DNA of 64,000 nucleotides from NCBI RefSeq assembly GCF_018991925.1, contig NW_024737042.1:15183212-15247211 (forward strand), in the 5' to 3' direction. Position 1 is the first letter of the stretch; each line of letters begins with the position of its first letter. Positions 45,186 through 57,573 of this stretch are shown piece by piece. A program made the translations under genes and the position numbers. The notes below the pieces were generated by a model. The model was not told the DNA's origin, did no database searches, and was given only the letters and a program-made list of their open reading frames with translations. Origin of the DNA: Homarus americanus (lineage: Eukaryota > Arthropoda > Malacostraca > Decapoda > Nephropidae).

Positions 45186-46299
45186 GTTCGTTAAGTACAA
45201 TAGTGAAGGCCGTTTAGTTGTGTGAAGCAGTTAACTCCTCCCACAAAACTTCTTGCAGAGTTTAGTGGAGTCGTGTGGGAATTTGCTATTGTTGTCCAGC
45301 AAGCTACAAATATCTATAGACCTTATAACTTTTAAGTAAACAGACGATATTACTGTGAATCTTGATTTACGGTCTACGATCCTATCTGGTTTAAGAGACG
45401 AGACCATGGTTATGATATAATGTGTTTCAAGTGACTACAAGATGAGTGTGTGGTAACTCGATTCATAATTAAGCCTAGTCTGGCTTATCTTATCGTATAT
45501 CTAATCAAGTGACCAGCAGAGATCACGGTAGCCTCCAAGACGTGCCAGGAAAGTGTTCTAACGTAAGCGTTTTAAGGGAGATATTCTTGGGAAAATCATT
45601 TGTAAACCAGTTTTATGTGATTCGGTGTTTGTCACTCACATTGTTACACAAGACAGTCACGCCAGATAATGCCGCACCAAGCTGACCAAAAGTTTGAAAA
45701 TCACTGAATATTGTCACGTAGACATCATTCATAATGTACACTACGTACCTGTAGTGCTGCTGTGGTAACAGTGGTGACCAGATAGTTTGCCTTATTACCT
45801 ACAGTAAGTACCTAACTTGTCTCAAGCCTAGTCCGGCTTTTTATAGCTCATAACTAAAGTTGTCCGAATCATTTGTTACATTACTTAAGCACATTTAATA
45901 TATCAAGTCTAGTTGGGCTTGTCAATGCTCGTGTCTAATGAAATGTCTTGGTGATCAGTCTCATTATCTGGGTACAATACCTGGCTAAAGTCCACAATGG
46001 TATATTGTCTTGTGAAGTGATGAGTAGGAACATATGAGCCCTCAGAAAATTATACCCTGACCACCACCACCACCACAAAGTTGTGACTGAGGACATCGAT
46101 ACTATGCGTCTGTAGGAGTGTCTCACACTTAGTGGTAAGCCCCACATAGTCTGCCCAATTATACAGTATATGTATTATGATCTTAGTTCTTCTCACACAT
46201 GTTTAATATACTGTATGTAAAGAAGTCGCTGCCACATGTAACTCTTGTTTCAAAACGGACTACCAACTTCCAGTATCATGGAGCAGCCCTACACTGAAC
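45186..46299. other. Unique DNA
   Basis: No gene or element recognised; a CAC repeat lies at 46060-46075. Confidence 0.5.
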
Positions 46300-47060
46300 A
46301 TGTTAAATGCCTATGCTCGCTCAGATTAGGTTCACTGCATACATCTCCCAGACTTTGTAATGTATATACTGAACCCACTGTCCTAATTGGTGATCTTAAC
46401 ACTAGACACGAGAAATTAGGTGACCCCATCACTAACACCAATGGTAGGAGACTTATCGGATTACTAAGCGCATATAAAGATGTTCAAATTATTGGTAATA
46501 GTGAGCCAATACAAATCTATGCCGATTCTCTAGACAAGTGTATTGGTTTCAATCTATCATACACAACTCATAGCTGTGAGATAATCACTGATCATATGTC
46601 TGATCACGAACCAATCCGAGCCAGTATACATGTAGCCAATACCACCCCCACTGGCGGTAAACTCAACAGACGTAGACTCAGTCAAGCAAGAACATGAAAA
46701 CCAGTTCATCGACTTCGTCTATGATTGGTACAGAGATTACAGGCCTGGCAATTATACTAGTTTCTATGACGATCTTGTAGATAGGATTTACGTATTCTTA
46801 ACCAACTAAGAGGAGGAAATGTGGTCAGCATAATAGGAACAAACGAACAAACAACAGAAATTTTATGATGACCCCACACTGAAAGAACTTAGTCTATTGC
46901 CAGACAGATTGGTATGGGTTAAAAACAACTCAGAACAACCTTCAAAATTTCCTCACTGCAGTCTGGGAGTGAGCGAATGAACATTGACAAAATACATGGG
47001 AAAAATATGTCAACAGCCTCAACCAACACACTCCTCTCAGCAAAGCCCGTATTATTAAAT
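46300..47060 (+). mobile_element. LINE endonuclease fragment
   Basis: The frame 46245-46697 reads TVLIGDLNTRHEKLGDP, NGRRLIGLL, LDKCIGFNL and ITDHMSDHEPIRA, the second half of an APE endonuclease (GDLN and SDH active-site blocks). After a frame change, HENQFIDFVYDWYRDY and KYVNSLNQHTPLSKAR extend into the linker toward an RT that is absent. The family differs from both CR1 and the 4-8 kb LINE. The missing 3' end is unusual for a LINE and suggests later deletion. Confidence 0.65.
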
Positions 47061-48727
47061 AACATCTTCCCTTGAAGAGGGTCCTCGTGTCGAAAACCGT
47101 ATTTTTAAATGCGAAGGACCTTTTACTGCAGGGCAGAAGGAGTGTGGTGGCGGGAAAACGAACTAATATTACTGAAATTTGAAGAGGTAGCTTGTAGCTG
47201 CCTTTCGTCACCCTCTTCATAATTGTTTTGTTAGTTTTATTGAATATTTATAGTCAATACGATTAATGCACAAAGAAACACGTATTGGTAATTTTATAAA
47301 TCTATTATTTTCACATTATTGGTTTTACGGCCCATATTATGACATTTGCAAAAGCTGTGTTTCCTGTCATATTACGATATTTGCAAAAGTTATGCTTCCT
47401 GTCATTGCCAAATGCAAGCTGCTGGAGTCATCTCATCTGACTAACGCTGGTACTAAGCAGTTTTATAAGTGAGTTTCTGTCTAGAAATATAAACTGGCGA
47501 CGTTCTTGCCTACAAATATTAAAATGGATAAAGGCAAATTTCACTTGGAGAAAATCATCACCAAACTTTATGCGGCATATATTAATAAAGTAAGTACATT
47601 TAAGTTACTTATGCAACTTTTTATCAGTTTTTAAATGAGTTTCTGTCTGAGAAATATAAAGAGGGGAGGTTAATGCCTAAAAATATTAAAATGGTAGAGG
47701 CAAATTTCACTGGGAGGGCATTGCTACAAGGATGGTAACATTACATACAAAAAGACTTTTAATACAGTGGATCATGATATACATTAATATGTGAAATACT
47801 GCAGGCTCTAATTTTTCATCACCAATTACAGTATTTCGTTTTAGTAAATTTCCATTTGGCTGAATTAGGTGCAAAATAAAAGAAGTTCACTGGGAGATGG
47901 AGTTTGATTATTTAATGATAATGTGACTTAAGCATATATGATACAGTATTTTGGCTAATATAGAGGACTCCACAGCAGCTTCCCCCGTCTCAGTAATAGT
48001 AAGTTCGCCCACGGCATGTGATAAGTTATGCTAGCTTAGGTTAGGTTAACTAACTTCAACTTATAAATAAAACTTTGTAAAACATATGCCATAAATACGA
48101 CCTTCTCACTATAAAATATATTGAAATTGCGGCGTTTATATATTTGTTTTACTTGATAACCATACTTTTTAACCCATGACAATGTAATAAGGGCATATCA
48201 GCACTTAAAAGCCATTTCCTATTTTGTTATGTATTACTGTACATAAGTTATATTTGAAAGTGACATTGGAAACCTTAGGTCATATATATTCCCCCTGTGT
48301 TTGTAACTAACAGGCTTTTTACAAGTATTTTTATATTGTAAAATCTTTTCCTCCCTAATCAAATAGACTAATAAATCACGTTCTCTCTGCGATATAGGAC
48401 TTGCCCTTGATGATTGGGAGGAAAAAATGTCCATGATGAGAGCGCAGTACTCTTAATTTCAGCGCCAACGAAGGTAAACAAACACATACGAGTAAGACGA
48501 CCCATAATGCATTAGCGAAATGGACAGTATTATCAGACCTACTCTACTTGGTCCCACACGAAGGGGAAGAGGTTCGAGCAATTGAAAATACCGCTTGAAA
48601 GAACAATCCCTTCAAGGAGACTCTTGTTCAGAGAGGGAAGATGTTGTTTAATAATACGGGCGTTAAATACAATCAGAGGTAAAAAAAAATTCTTCCATCC
48701 AAAATGCTACTAAAAAAGCAAATGATC
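47061..48727. other. Unique DNA with a local duplication
   Basis: Two similar blocks at about 47468-47570 and 47632-47735 share GAGTTTCTGTCT, AGAAATATAAA, ATATTAAAATGG and GGCAAATTTCACT. A TTAGG-like run lies at 48035-48048. No gene recognised. Confidence 0.5.
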
Positions 48728-49036
48728 ATAAGAAAATAAGAATAGAGGAAACTGCAGCGGGCCTATTGCCCCATACTGGGCAGTCCCATTTACACCCAAC
48801 CCCTATTGCTCATATATCCATCCAACCTACGTTTGAAGATATCCAGCGTATTCGAGTTAATGATGATGTTTGGTAACTTGTTCCACTCGTCTACTATTCT
48901 ATTTCCAAACCAATGTTTACCTATTTCGAGCCAAAATCTAAATATGTCTAATTTAAAACCATTGTTACGAGTTTGCTCCTAGTTGGATAGTTTGAGTACC
49001 TCTGTAATGTCCTCATTGTTTAGCCCTAATTTCCAT

Positions 49037-50111
49037 TTATACACTATCGCCCTTCACTAAGTCTGTCGAGGAGTGCAAATTAAGATACTTTAACCTGTCT
49101 CTGTACTCGAGGTTCCTAATTCCCGTGATTAGTCTTGTCATTCTCCTCTGAATTCTTTCCAAAGATTCTATATCCATTCTGTAATACTGTGACCAGAATT
49201 GAACTGCATAATCCAAGTGAGGTCTCTCAAGCTTAAGATATAGTTTTAGGATGACCTCGCTAGTCTTGTAACTAACACTCATTTGTATGAACCCAAGTAC
49301 TTTATTAGCCTTGTATCGAGAAAATGCACATTGTTTATTTGGCTTAAAATTCCTACTTATCATCACACCTAAATCTTTCTCGCAATCGGATTTCTCTATA
49401 ACATCGTTGTTCATCTGGTATCTGGTTTGTCGGCTTACATCTCCTAGATTGAGTACTTTACATTTGTCCACATTGAATTTCGTCTGCCATTTTACAGACC
49501 ATTCGACAAATTTGTTCAGATCTTCCTGTAGTTTTGCTGAGTCCTTGGCAGATTTAATTACACGTCCTATTTTAGTGTCATCAGCAAATATACTTATGTT
49601 GCTGTCTACGCCAATAGCTATGTCGTTTATGTATATAATAAATAATAATGATCCAAGTACTGAGCCTTCCGGTACACCATAGTGACGTTGCTCCAATCGG
49701 ATTTGGTGCCGTTAATGCTCACTAGCTGTTTCCTGTCCTGTAACCACGCCCTAATCCATTTTAAAAAATCTCCTTCAGTGCCATGAGCCTCCACTTTTCT
49801 TATTAGTGTTTCGTGGGTACTCTGTCGAAGGATGATTCGAAAACAGCTGAAAAGAATGTTAATAGATTAGTTAGACATAAACTCCCGCTTGTGAAGCCAT
49901 GTTGGGAATCATTGATCAACTTGTGTTTCTCCAGGTGATTTCGAATAGACTTTGAAATTATTTCTTCCAGTAATGTGCCTACAATAGATGTAAAACTGAC
50001 TGGACGAATATTAGAGGATAGTGATCTATCTCCCTTCTTGAAAATCGGTATTACATTCGCTATCCTCCAGGATTCTGGTACTACACCCGTTTTTAAGAAC
50101 ATGTTAAACAA
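49037..50111 (-). pseudogene. CR1 reverse transcriptase (motif A deleted)
   Basis: 50111-49803 encodes VPESWRIANVIPIFKKGD and KLINDSQHGFTSGS. 49696-49037 encodes GVPEGSVLGSLLFIIYIND (motif B), ISIFADDTKIGRV (motif C with FADD), the thumb, and LERPHLDYAVQFWS. Between them, about 50 bp present in copy E are missing, so the text runs FSAVFES-SFDRVP and the YLDFSKAFD block with the first catalytic Asp is lost. Confidence 0.8.
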
Positions 50112-50350
50112 CTTTGTTAAGGGAATACTAAGATCTTCCTTACATTTCTTTAATACTCTGGCAAATATCTCATCAGGACCTGGTGACTTATTAGCCTTTA
50201 GATGTCTATTTGCTTACTAACATCATTACTAGTCACTACTATCTCGCTTGATCTATTTCTTCACTATCTCTGTATATAGTCGGTGCCTCGGGTATCATAT
50301 ATAAATTTTCCGTGGTGAGAACTGTTGAAAAATATTCATTCAGATATTGC

Positions 50351-51662
50351 TCATTTTCCATCGTTATCAGTTAGCTCGCCGGTATCTGACTGTATTAATC
50401 CAATCTTTTCTCGTGTTTTAGATTGATACAGTGGAAAGAATCCCTTGGGGTTTGACTTTGCCTCCCTTGCTACCTTCAATTCATTATTCTTCTTTGCTTT
50501 TCTTATCTCGGTCTTAACCCTACTAATCAATACCTTATAATAATTTCGGAGGTAAACTTCACCACGATTTATTCTCCTACCTATAGCCTTCCTTTGTCCA
50601 ATAATATTTTTTTTTAAATAATTATTTATCCATTTAGGATCATTGTTGTTTAATCTGAATTTTCTGCATGGTATGTTCTGCCTTTGTGCATTAAGTAACT
50701 CATTATTTAAGGCGTAGTGTAACTCATCAACCTCAGATATCGTGATCAGGTCATCCTTAACCGTCATATTTTGTGAGGTTATGGTTGTCAGGTATCCAGG
50801 TAAGGTGAGGTCGCCCTCTGTGGGTACATTGTGAGAGGTCACCTCATGTGAGGTCCTGTAATTCACCCCCAAGCGTAATACCCCTTCTCTCAGCTGCCTC
50901 TTCAAACTAACAAAGTTTGCCCTTCTGAAATCTGGGACTTTAATGGTATTTTCCTTGCGACTGCCCTTAAATTCTAATTGGAATCTTATATCTTTGTGAT
51001 CGCTGTTAGCAAGTTCGTTCCCTACCTCGACATTACTGATACGGTTTTCTCTGTTTGACAGAATTAAATCGAGTATATTATTACCCTGTGTGGAATCGGT
51101 TGTAAGTAGACTTAGGAAAAAGTCCTGGGTTGCTTAAAGAAAATCCTCTGATTCTGAGTTACCCGTAAGGTCGATCCAATCTATTTGGCTAAAATTAAAG
51201 TCGCGTACTATACAGTCTTTGCTATGTATAGAAGCCCTGCGCATTTCATCACAAATAAGTCACTCATTAACTCTATCAAGATTAGAAGGTCTATATATTA
51301 CTCCTCTGATTTATTTTTCCCTACCATCGATTAATTCTATTCAAATTGTTTCTGCTCAGTTTTTATTTCCTTATCTATTTCGCATTTCAGAATATTCCTG
51401 GCATAGATTGCTATTCCGCCTCCTCTCCTAATCTGCCTATCGGTATGGAATAATTTGTAACCTGCAATTTGGTATTCGACAGGTAACTCATGTGAGTCTA
51501 AATTTATCCATGTTTCGGTGAATACTATTATATCGATTATTTCGGTACATACCAACGCCCTGATTTCATCCATTTCTTTTATCATATTCCTGCCGTTTGC
51601 ATAGTAGATATTTAAGTTAGTCGTGTTCTGAGTCCTCTCTTTGATGCGTTTAGGTCTCTTAG
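50351..51662 (-). pseudogene. CR1 endonuclease and linker (broken)
   Basis: 50905-50351 encodes the linker (LINNELLNAQRQNIP-like, VKTEIRKAKKNNELKVAREA, NPKGFFPLYQSK). 51585-51337 encodes the endonuclease start (IIVFTETWINLDS, YQIAGYKLFHTDR, RGGGIAIYARN). The segment between carries DFN and SDH remnants with stops. Confidence 0.75.
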
Positions 51663-51734
51663 CTAGAACATGTTACCAACTAGGACTCGAGAACTCCTTG
51701 AGACGAAGTCTGTAGTGTCACAGGAACGTGCTTA

Positions 51735-52009
51735 TCTATATATATAAAACAAAGAAGTATGTCTGTGTGTTTGTTTGTTTGTGTGTCCGCACGAGAATCT
51801 CAGAAACTACTTTACCGATCTGTAGTGATGATGGCTGGTGTTATATGTAATGATGATAATGAATGGTGTTATATGGTGTGATGATGGATGATGTTATTTG
51901 TAGTGATGATGGATGTTGTTATATGTAGTGATGATGGGTGGTGTTATATGTAGTGGTGATGAATGGTGTTATATGTAGTGATGATGGGTGGTGTTATATG
52001 TAGTGATAA
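51735..52009 (+). mobile_element. Helitron-type 5' end followed by a 25-bp minisatellite
   Basis: Starts A|TCTATATATATAAAAC, a common arthropod Helitron 5' end, then AAAGAAGTATGTCTGTGTG and CACGAGAATCTCAGAAACTA. Seven or eight units based on GTGATGATGGGTGGTGTTATATGTA follow (51815-52005). A second Helitron-type 5' end begins right after. Confidence 0.6.
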
Positions 52010-52036
52010 TCTCTATATATATAAACCAAAGAAGTC

Positions 52037-54435
52037 TTGGAAAATATGTGGAAGTACAATTCATGCTTGCAGATGACATCCTTTGGAAGTACCAGAGTAG
52101 TTCGTGAGCATGGATACATGCTCACATTCAAAGTCCCGGGTCAAGTCTATCACACAGCAGGATCCCTCTTACCACTGGAAGATGAGCAGGCAAAGCTCCT
52201 CCAAATCTACTTCATGGGAGATCATGAAAAGAAGAATACTATCAGGTGTGGCAACATTCAAGGTGTCAGACATGACATTGTCCTATCTATCCAAGAAATG
52301 CTTCATGAGCGCAACACGAGTACAAAGTCAGGATCAAAGCAGACACGACCCCTAAGGGAGAACACGAAAGACGATTCAATGCTTCTGTAGTTGATGAAGT
52401 AGCCATCCTGATTGTCAGTCAAGAGTTTGAGAAACTAGACATCATACTCAAAATGAGAGACGAGTCGCTCACAAGAATATCAGAGACACATCGATCTTAT
52501 GATGCACTGCAGTATCCTCTCATCTTCTGGAAACGTGAAGACGGATATCACTTCAATATTCCTCACACAGATCCAGCGACTGGTGCGGCAAAAATAGGTA
52601 AGAAAGTCTCATCCAATGACTTTTATTCATACAGATTCATGATCAGAGAATACAGTTCCAACCAGATACTAAGATCAAGGAACCTCTTCCACCAGTTCTT
52701 AGTGGACATGTATGCCAAAATTGAAACAGAAAGACTCACCTTCATACGACTCAACCAAGAGAAGCTCAGGGTTGATGACTACATTCATCTGAGAGATGCA
52801 ATAGCAAGGGATGGACATGTGGGCAATGTTGGACAGCTGGTGATTCTCTCCTCTTCCTTCACTGGAGGTCCGCGATACATGCATGAAAAGACTCAGGATG
52901 CCAGGACCTACGTCAGAAACTATGAACGACCAGATCTCTTCAATACTTTTACATGCAACCCTGTATGGACTGACATAACAGAAGCTCTAATGGAAGGCCA
53001 GAAAGGACAACATCAGCATGGCATTATAGCGAGAGTATTTCGTCAGAAAGTGATCAAACTCATGGACTTGCTTACAAAAGCATCAATCTTTGGCCCTACA
53101 CGGTGCTACATGTACTCCATTGAGTGGCAGAAACGAGGTCTACCACATGCTCATGTCTTGATCTGGCTGAAAGAGAAACTTCGACCGAACATGATTGACA
53201 ACTGCATACGAGCAGAGTTTCCTGATAAAGAAGAAGATCCAGTTCTCTATGAGATTATCAAGAAGCAAATTATTCATGGGCCATGTGGACCATTCAACAG
53301 ACACTCTGCTTGCATGAAAGATGGACGTTGCACCAAAAACTTCCCAAAAGACCTGATAAAGGATACTCAGAGTGGAGAAGATGGCTATCCTCAGTACAGG
53401 AGAAGAGCGCCAGGCGATGGAGGTTTTACAGCAGTGTTGCGACCTGGAACAGACTGTGAAATAACAGTAGACAACAAATGGGTGGTCCCCTACAATCCTC
53501 TTTTGAGTAAAGCATTCAATGCGCACATCAATGTGGAGTTCTGTAATTCAGTCAAGTTCACCAAGTATGTCTGCAAATACGTCAACAAAGGCTCTGACCA
53601 AGCGATCTTTGCATTGGAAAAGGATGGAAATCATGATGAGGTGACACAGTTTCAGCAAGGCCGTTATATCTGCAGCAATGAAGCCCTATGGAGAATTTTT
53701 AATTTTCCCCTACACGAACGATGTCCAACAGTAGATCATCTGGCTGTTCACCTGGAAAATGGACAAAGAGTATACTTCACAGAAGAGTCCCTCTAAAATC
53801 AAATGGCAAATCCTGCTGATACGACCCTCACTGCATTTTTCAAGCTTTCACAGGAAGATGAGTTAGCTCAAATACTCCTGTATGTTGACGTACCCAAGTT
53901 CTACATATGGCAGGCTTCAATGAAAAAGTTCCAGAGAAGAGCTCAAGGATCCGATGTTGAGGGATATCCAGGGATAAACTCAGGCAATGCTTTGTGACGT
54001 GTCTACACGGTTCACCCCAACAACTTTGAATGCTATTGTTTGAGACTACTTTTGCACCACATCCGTGGCCCAACATCATATGCAGCACTCAAGACAGTGA
54101 ATGGACAAGTCTGCAGAACCTATCAGGAAGCGTGCAATCTCTTTGGCCTACTGGAAGATGATGGTCACTGGAATGACACATTAGAAGAGGCAGCAGCTAC
54201 TCAATCGCCAATGAGAATGAGGAACCTGTTTGCCATCATGATTGCTACATGTGGACTTTCCAACCCAAGCCAGCTCTGGAAAAACCACCAAGAAAGTCTT
54301 TCAGAGGATCTGCTTCATCAAGCAAGAAGAGAACATCCTGTTCAAGAGATTGAGTTCATGGATGACATGTTCAACAGGGCTCTGATCATGCTGGAAGACA
54401 AAGTGATGGAGCTATGCGGAAAAAAACCTGACTGA
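52037..54435 (+). pseudogene. Helitron Rep (HUH nuclease) region
   Basis: 52037-52390 holds the N-terminal block FKVPGQVYHTAGSLLPLEDE and LQIYFMGD. The main frame 52453-53796 carries YSYRFMIRE, LVDMYAKIETERL, LGGPRYM-like TGGPRYMHEK, IEWQKRGLPHAHVLIWL (the H-x-H metal site, about residue 231) and KYVCKYVNKG with the two Tyr of a Y-x3-Y pair (about 372-376). The same frame continues past stops at 53794-53796 (TAA) and 53995-53997 (TGA) to 54435 with RVYTVHPNNFE-like and RGPTSYAALKTVNG blocks, the linker to the helicase. The enzyme would nick and join one DNA strand for rolling-circle transposition. Confidence 0.85.
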
Positions 54436-55920
54436 TTTGGGATTGCCTTCCCCAAACCGAGAAGAACCAGTAGTTGCAAACAGGGAGTTGCTCAAAGAGA
54501 CAGACTACTGAGTTGAAGTTCTGGTGAATTTTCTTGAAGAAAATGAGCCTCACCTGGTGCCTGATCAAGCAAATGCTTATGAACAGATCTTGCAAGCGAT
54601 ACAAGCGGAGCAGGGAGGTATGATCTTTCTCGATGCACCTGGCGGGACAGGGAAAACATTCCTGATCAACCTTCTGTTGGCTTAAGTACGTCATCAGGGG
54701 GAAATTGCTCTTGCTGTGGCATCCTCAGGCATTGCTGCAACACTACTAGAAGGAGGACGTACTGCACACTCAACTTTTAAACTGCCTCTCAACCTCGCTC
54801 ACAATGAGAAACCAGTGTGCAACATCAAAAAAGGATCGGCAAAGGCAAAACTCTTAGAAAAATGCAGCCTCATAGTCTGGGATGAATGCACTATGTCTCA
54901 CAAGTTAGCGTTTGAAACATTGGACAGGACCTTGCAAGACATACGAGAAAATGACCATGTCATGGGTGGCATTACAATGGTCATTGCTGTAGACTTTCGC
55001 CAGACCCTACCTGCCATTCCTCGAAGCACTCCAGCTGATGAACTGAATGCGTGTCTCAAGGCATCATACCTTTGGAGAAGTGTTCAGACACTTACCCTAT
55101 CCACAAACATGAGAGTACATCTACAAGGAGATCAGGATGCTGGACGGTTTGCAAACCTTCTACTACAGATTTGGAATGGAACTTTCCCTGTTGATTCAGA
55201 AGGACAAATAATCATTCCTCAAGGATGTGGAAATGTTGTAAAGTCCTCAACTGAGCTCACTAACATGGTCTACCCAAACATTATCCACCACTACAAGGAT
55301 CACAAGTAGCTGCGTGAACGCGCAATTCTGGCACCAAAGAATGAAACAGTGGCTGAAATCAACATGAGTCTACTCAGACAGCTTCCAGGCAGTGAGACCT
55401 CATTCAAATCTGTTGATACAGTAATCGCCCAGGACCAAGCAGTCCAGTACCCTGCAGAATTCCTTAATTCTTTGGAGCCCGCTGGAGTGCCTCCTCACCA
55501 CCTCACTCTCAAAATTGGAACTCCTATAATGCTCTTAAGAAATCTTGAACCACCAATCCTCTGCAATGGCACAAGACTGGTGGTGAAGAACATAATGCCA
55601 CAAGTGCTGGAAGCTACAATACTGACAGGAAAAGTTAAAGGAGAGGACGTTTTTATACCAAGGATACCTCTCATCACCACTGACCTGCCATTTGAGTTCA
55701 AGCGACTTCAGTTCCCGGTTAAAGTGAGCTTTGCCATGACCATCTACAAAAGCCAGGGACAGTCCCTAAAGATGGTTGGCCTAAACCTGGTGTTTCCTTG
55801 CTTCTCTCATGGATGGTTCTATATGTTGGATGCTCCAGAGTGGGAACTGGCAAAAATATGTAAATACTTGCTGCTAATGGCAAAACCAAAAATGTGGTCT
55901 ACCTTAATGCACTACAGTGA
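54436..55920 (+). pseudogene. Helitron Pif1-like helicase region
   Basis: After a frameshift near 54435, the helicase is read in frame 2: FLDAPGGTGKTFLINLLLA (Walker A, about 54630-54684), ALAVASSGIAATLLEGGRTA, SLIVWDECTMSHK (Walker B), MVIAVDFRQTLPAI (motif III), LKIGTPIMLLRNL and CNGTRLVV, and SFAMTIYKSQGQS (motif VI). Stops lie at about 54511, 54685 and 55309. The last conserved block (YVGCSRVG, about 55820-55845) is only readable in another frame. It supplies the unwinding activity for Helitron movement. Confidence 0.85.
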
Positions 55921-56045
55921 GACAATGTGGAGCCTCCCGGAAGGTGGCGTCCTACCGTGGCTGACGTCATTTCCGCCCAACTCTGCTCGCTTAGTTTTAC
56001 CTCCCAAGAGCTGGGTGATGGCAGTATTGGGCTCACAGTCATAAG

Positions 56046-56654
56046 TTAAGTATCTCCTTCTCTATTGTACTGTATATTTCTAGTGGTATAATGTGTGAAC
56101 CTTGCTCGACTTTTATAACACCAAGTATTATATGTGAGATTGTTGCTAGTCATATTTTAGAATTCCACGGAAAATAACTTACTTATTTATGAGATAGGTG
56201 TGGTGGATAACCACGTTGTTCATGGTAGTTGCTAAACTAAATAAGTGTTTAGTCTTTACTTTTATGTTCATTATTTTCTCACTCGGTTGAGTTACTTATT
56301 TGATCAGATTTAGTTTGTATTTGTTTATTTTTGTTCATAACTCATATATTCCTTTTATTATTTGTTTGTTAATATATATTTTGTAATTAAATCTACTTCA
56401 CGAATTTCAATATACCCCATAGTAATGAGGTGATGATTTTGGTGGGCTCTATTCCTTGGACCTATAATACAAAGAGAAGTTGAATTTGTGCACTGTTACA
56501 ACCTAAGATGCCAAGGGTCGTAACAAAAGAACACATTAGAATCAATAAATAAAATGATATGGTTAAAGTCAAGTCCAAACATTTTTAGACTCTAATTAAA
56601 AACTTTTTATTTTAAATTTTAAAACCTGTTACATATATCTTTTATCAATTTATT
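56046..56654. other. AT-rich DNA after the Helitron
   Basis: No gene recognised; it may include the Helitron 3' end, which I could not locate. Confidence 0.45.
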
Positions 56655-56720
56655 TGATCAGAGTTTTTTGTATGGTATAGTCTGCCTTTATGCATTAAGT
56701 AGCTTCTTATTTAAACTGTT
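56655..56720 (-). mobile_element. Short CR1 fragment
   Basis: Matches 50650-50715 of copy D in the same orientation (shared CTGCCTTTGTGCATTAAGTA with one change). It lies just before the plus-strand copy E. Confidence 0.6.
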
Positions 56721-56744
56721 ATGGATACAAACAAAGGAAGGTCA

Positions 56745-57565
56745 CGGCTAGTGCTACTTGTGAACAGGGCTGTGCCCTTCTGAGGGCTGAGTTAGAGAAG
56801 GTAAAAGAAGAAAACTTGAAATTAAAGGAAGTGATAGCGAGGATGAAGGAAGAAGACACTAGACAAGGGAAGCCCGTGTCTGACGAAAACTCAGGCGAAT
56901 GGAAGGTTGTGAGGAGAGGAACGAACAAAATGGTAGTGAGAAAAGACACCAAGGAAACGACAACAGCTAAGTGTAAAACTCTTTGTCCTTTGATAGACGG
57001 ATTAGACATTAGCATAGTCAGGGGCAGGGCTGAGAGGGAAGGTACGAAAACCTTAATTGTTGGCGACTCCCAGGTGCGATACCTGGATAGAGCTTTTTGT
57101 GCTGGAAATAAAAATAGGATGAGGGTGTGTTTGCCAGGAGCTGGGGTGGGGGATATAGTTGACAGGATAGACAATATCTTGTCTGGTAATGGGAACAAAC
57201 CCATTATCTGCCTTTGTGCAGGAGGCAATGATATTGGCCGGTGTAGGAGTGAGGAGCTTCTTGATAAGTTAAAGACAGCCATAGAACGTATTAGGTTGAA
57301 GGGAGGGATCCCTATCATATGTGGTGTCCTGCCTAGAAGGTGAGTTGGCAATGAATGGTTATCAAAGGAAGTTGGTATCAACGGCCGTCTTGACAGATAT
57401 TGCAAGTCAATATCAGTCCTATTCATTGACAACTGGGACAAATTTCTCAGCAGAAGGGACGTTTATGCTAGGGATGGGGTCCAACTGTCTGGGGATGGGG
57501 TGGCAACCCTGGCTGGCTCTCTCGAGAGGGCAGTTCAAAAGATGTCGAAGTCTTTAAACTGCTAG
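56745..57565 (+). pseudogene. CR1 ORF1, SGNH-hydrolase-like (stop and frameshift)
   Basis: Open from 56816 to a TGA at about 57341-57343, where copy A has Arg (PRR-R versus PRR-stop). After that the frame continues with KSISVLFIDNWDKF-like blocks and YARDGVQLSGDGVATLAGS to the TAG near 57563. GDSQVRYLDRAFC (about residues 80-92) and CAGGNDIGR mark the SGNH blocks. The Asp-x-x-His block reads DGVQLS, with Gln in the His position. The N-terminus (CALLRAELEKVKEENLKLKE) is a probable coiled coil. Confidence 0.8.
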
Positions 57566-57573
57566 GGGAATAT

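Larger units (their letters stand above)
48728..51662 (-). mobile_element. CR1-like LINE, nearly complete ORF2 (copy D)
   Basis: Runs from the 3' tail at 48728 (one TTCTTATG unit left) through RT, linker and endonuclease to the start of ORF2 near 51662. ORF1 is absent. Frames are broken in at least five places. It is the longest uninterrupted ORF2 copy in the window and gives the template for reading copies B, C and E. Confidence 0.85.
52010..56045 (+). mobile_element. Autonomous-type Helitron, decayed
   Basis: Begins A|TCTCTATATATATAAACC and encodes the Helitron pair of activities, a HUH-type Rep and a Pif1-like helicase, in order and on one strand. Coding similarity ends near 55920. I could not fix a 3' end (CTRR with hairpin). 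At least three in-frame stops and two frameshifts make it inactive. Confidence 0.8.

Noticed and set aside
46942..47220. 92-codon minus frame
   Set aside because: Antisense to the LINE linker region; no domain.
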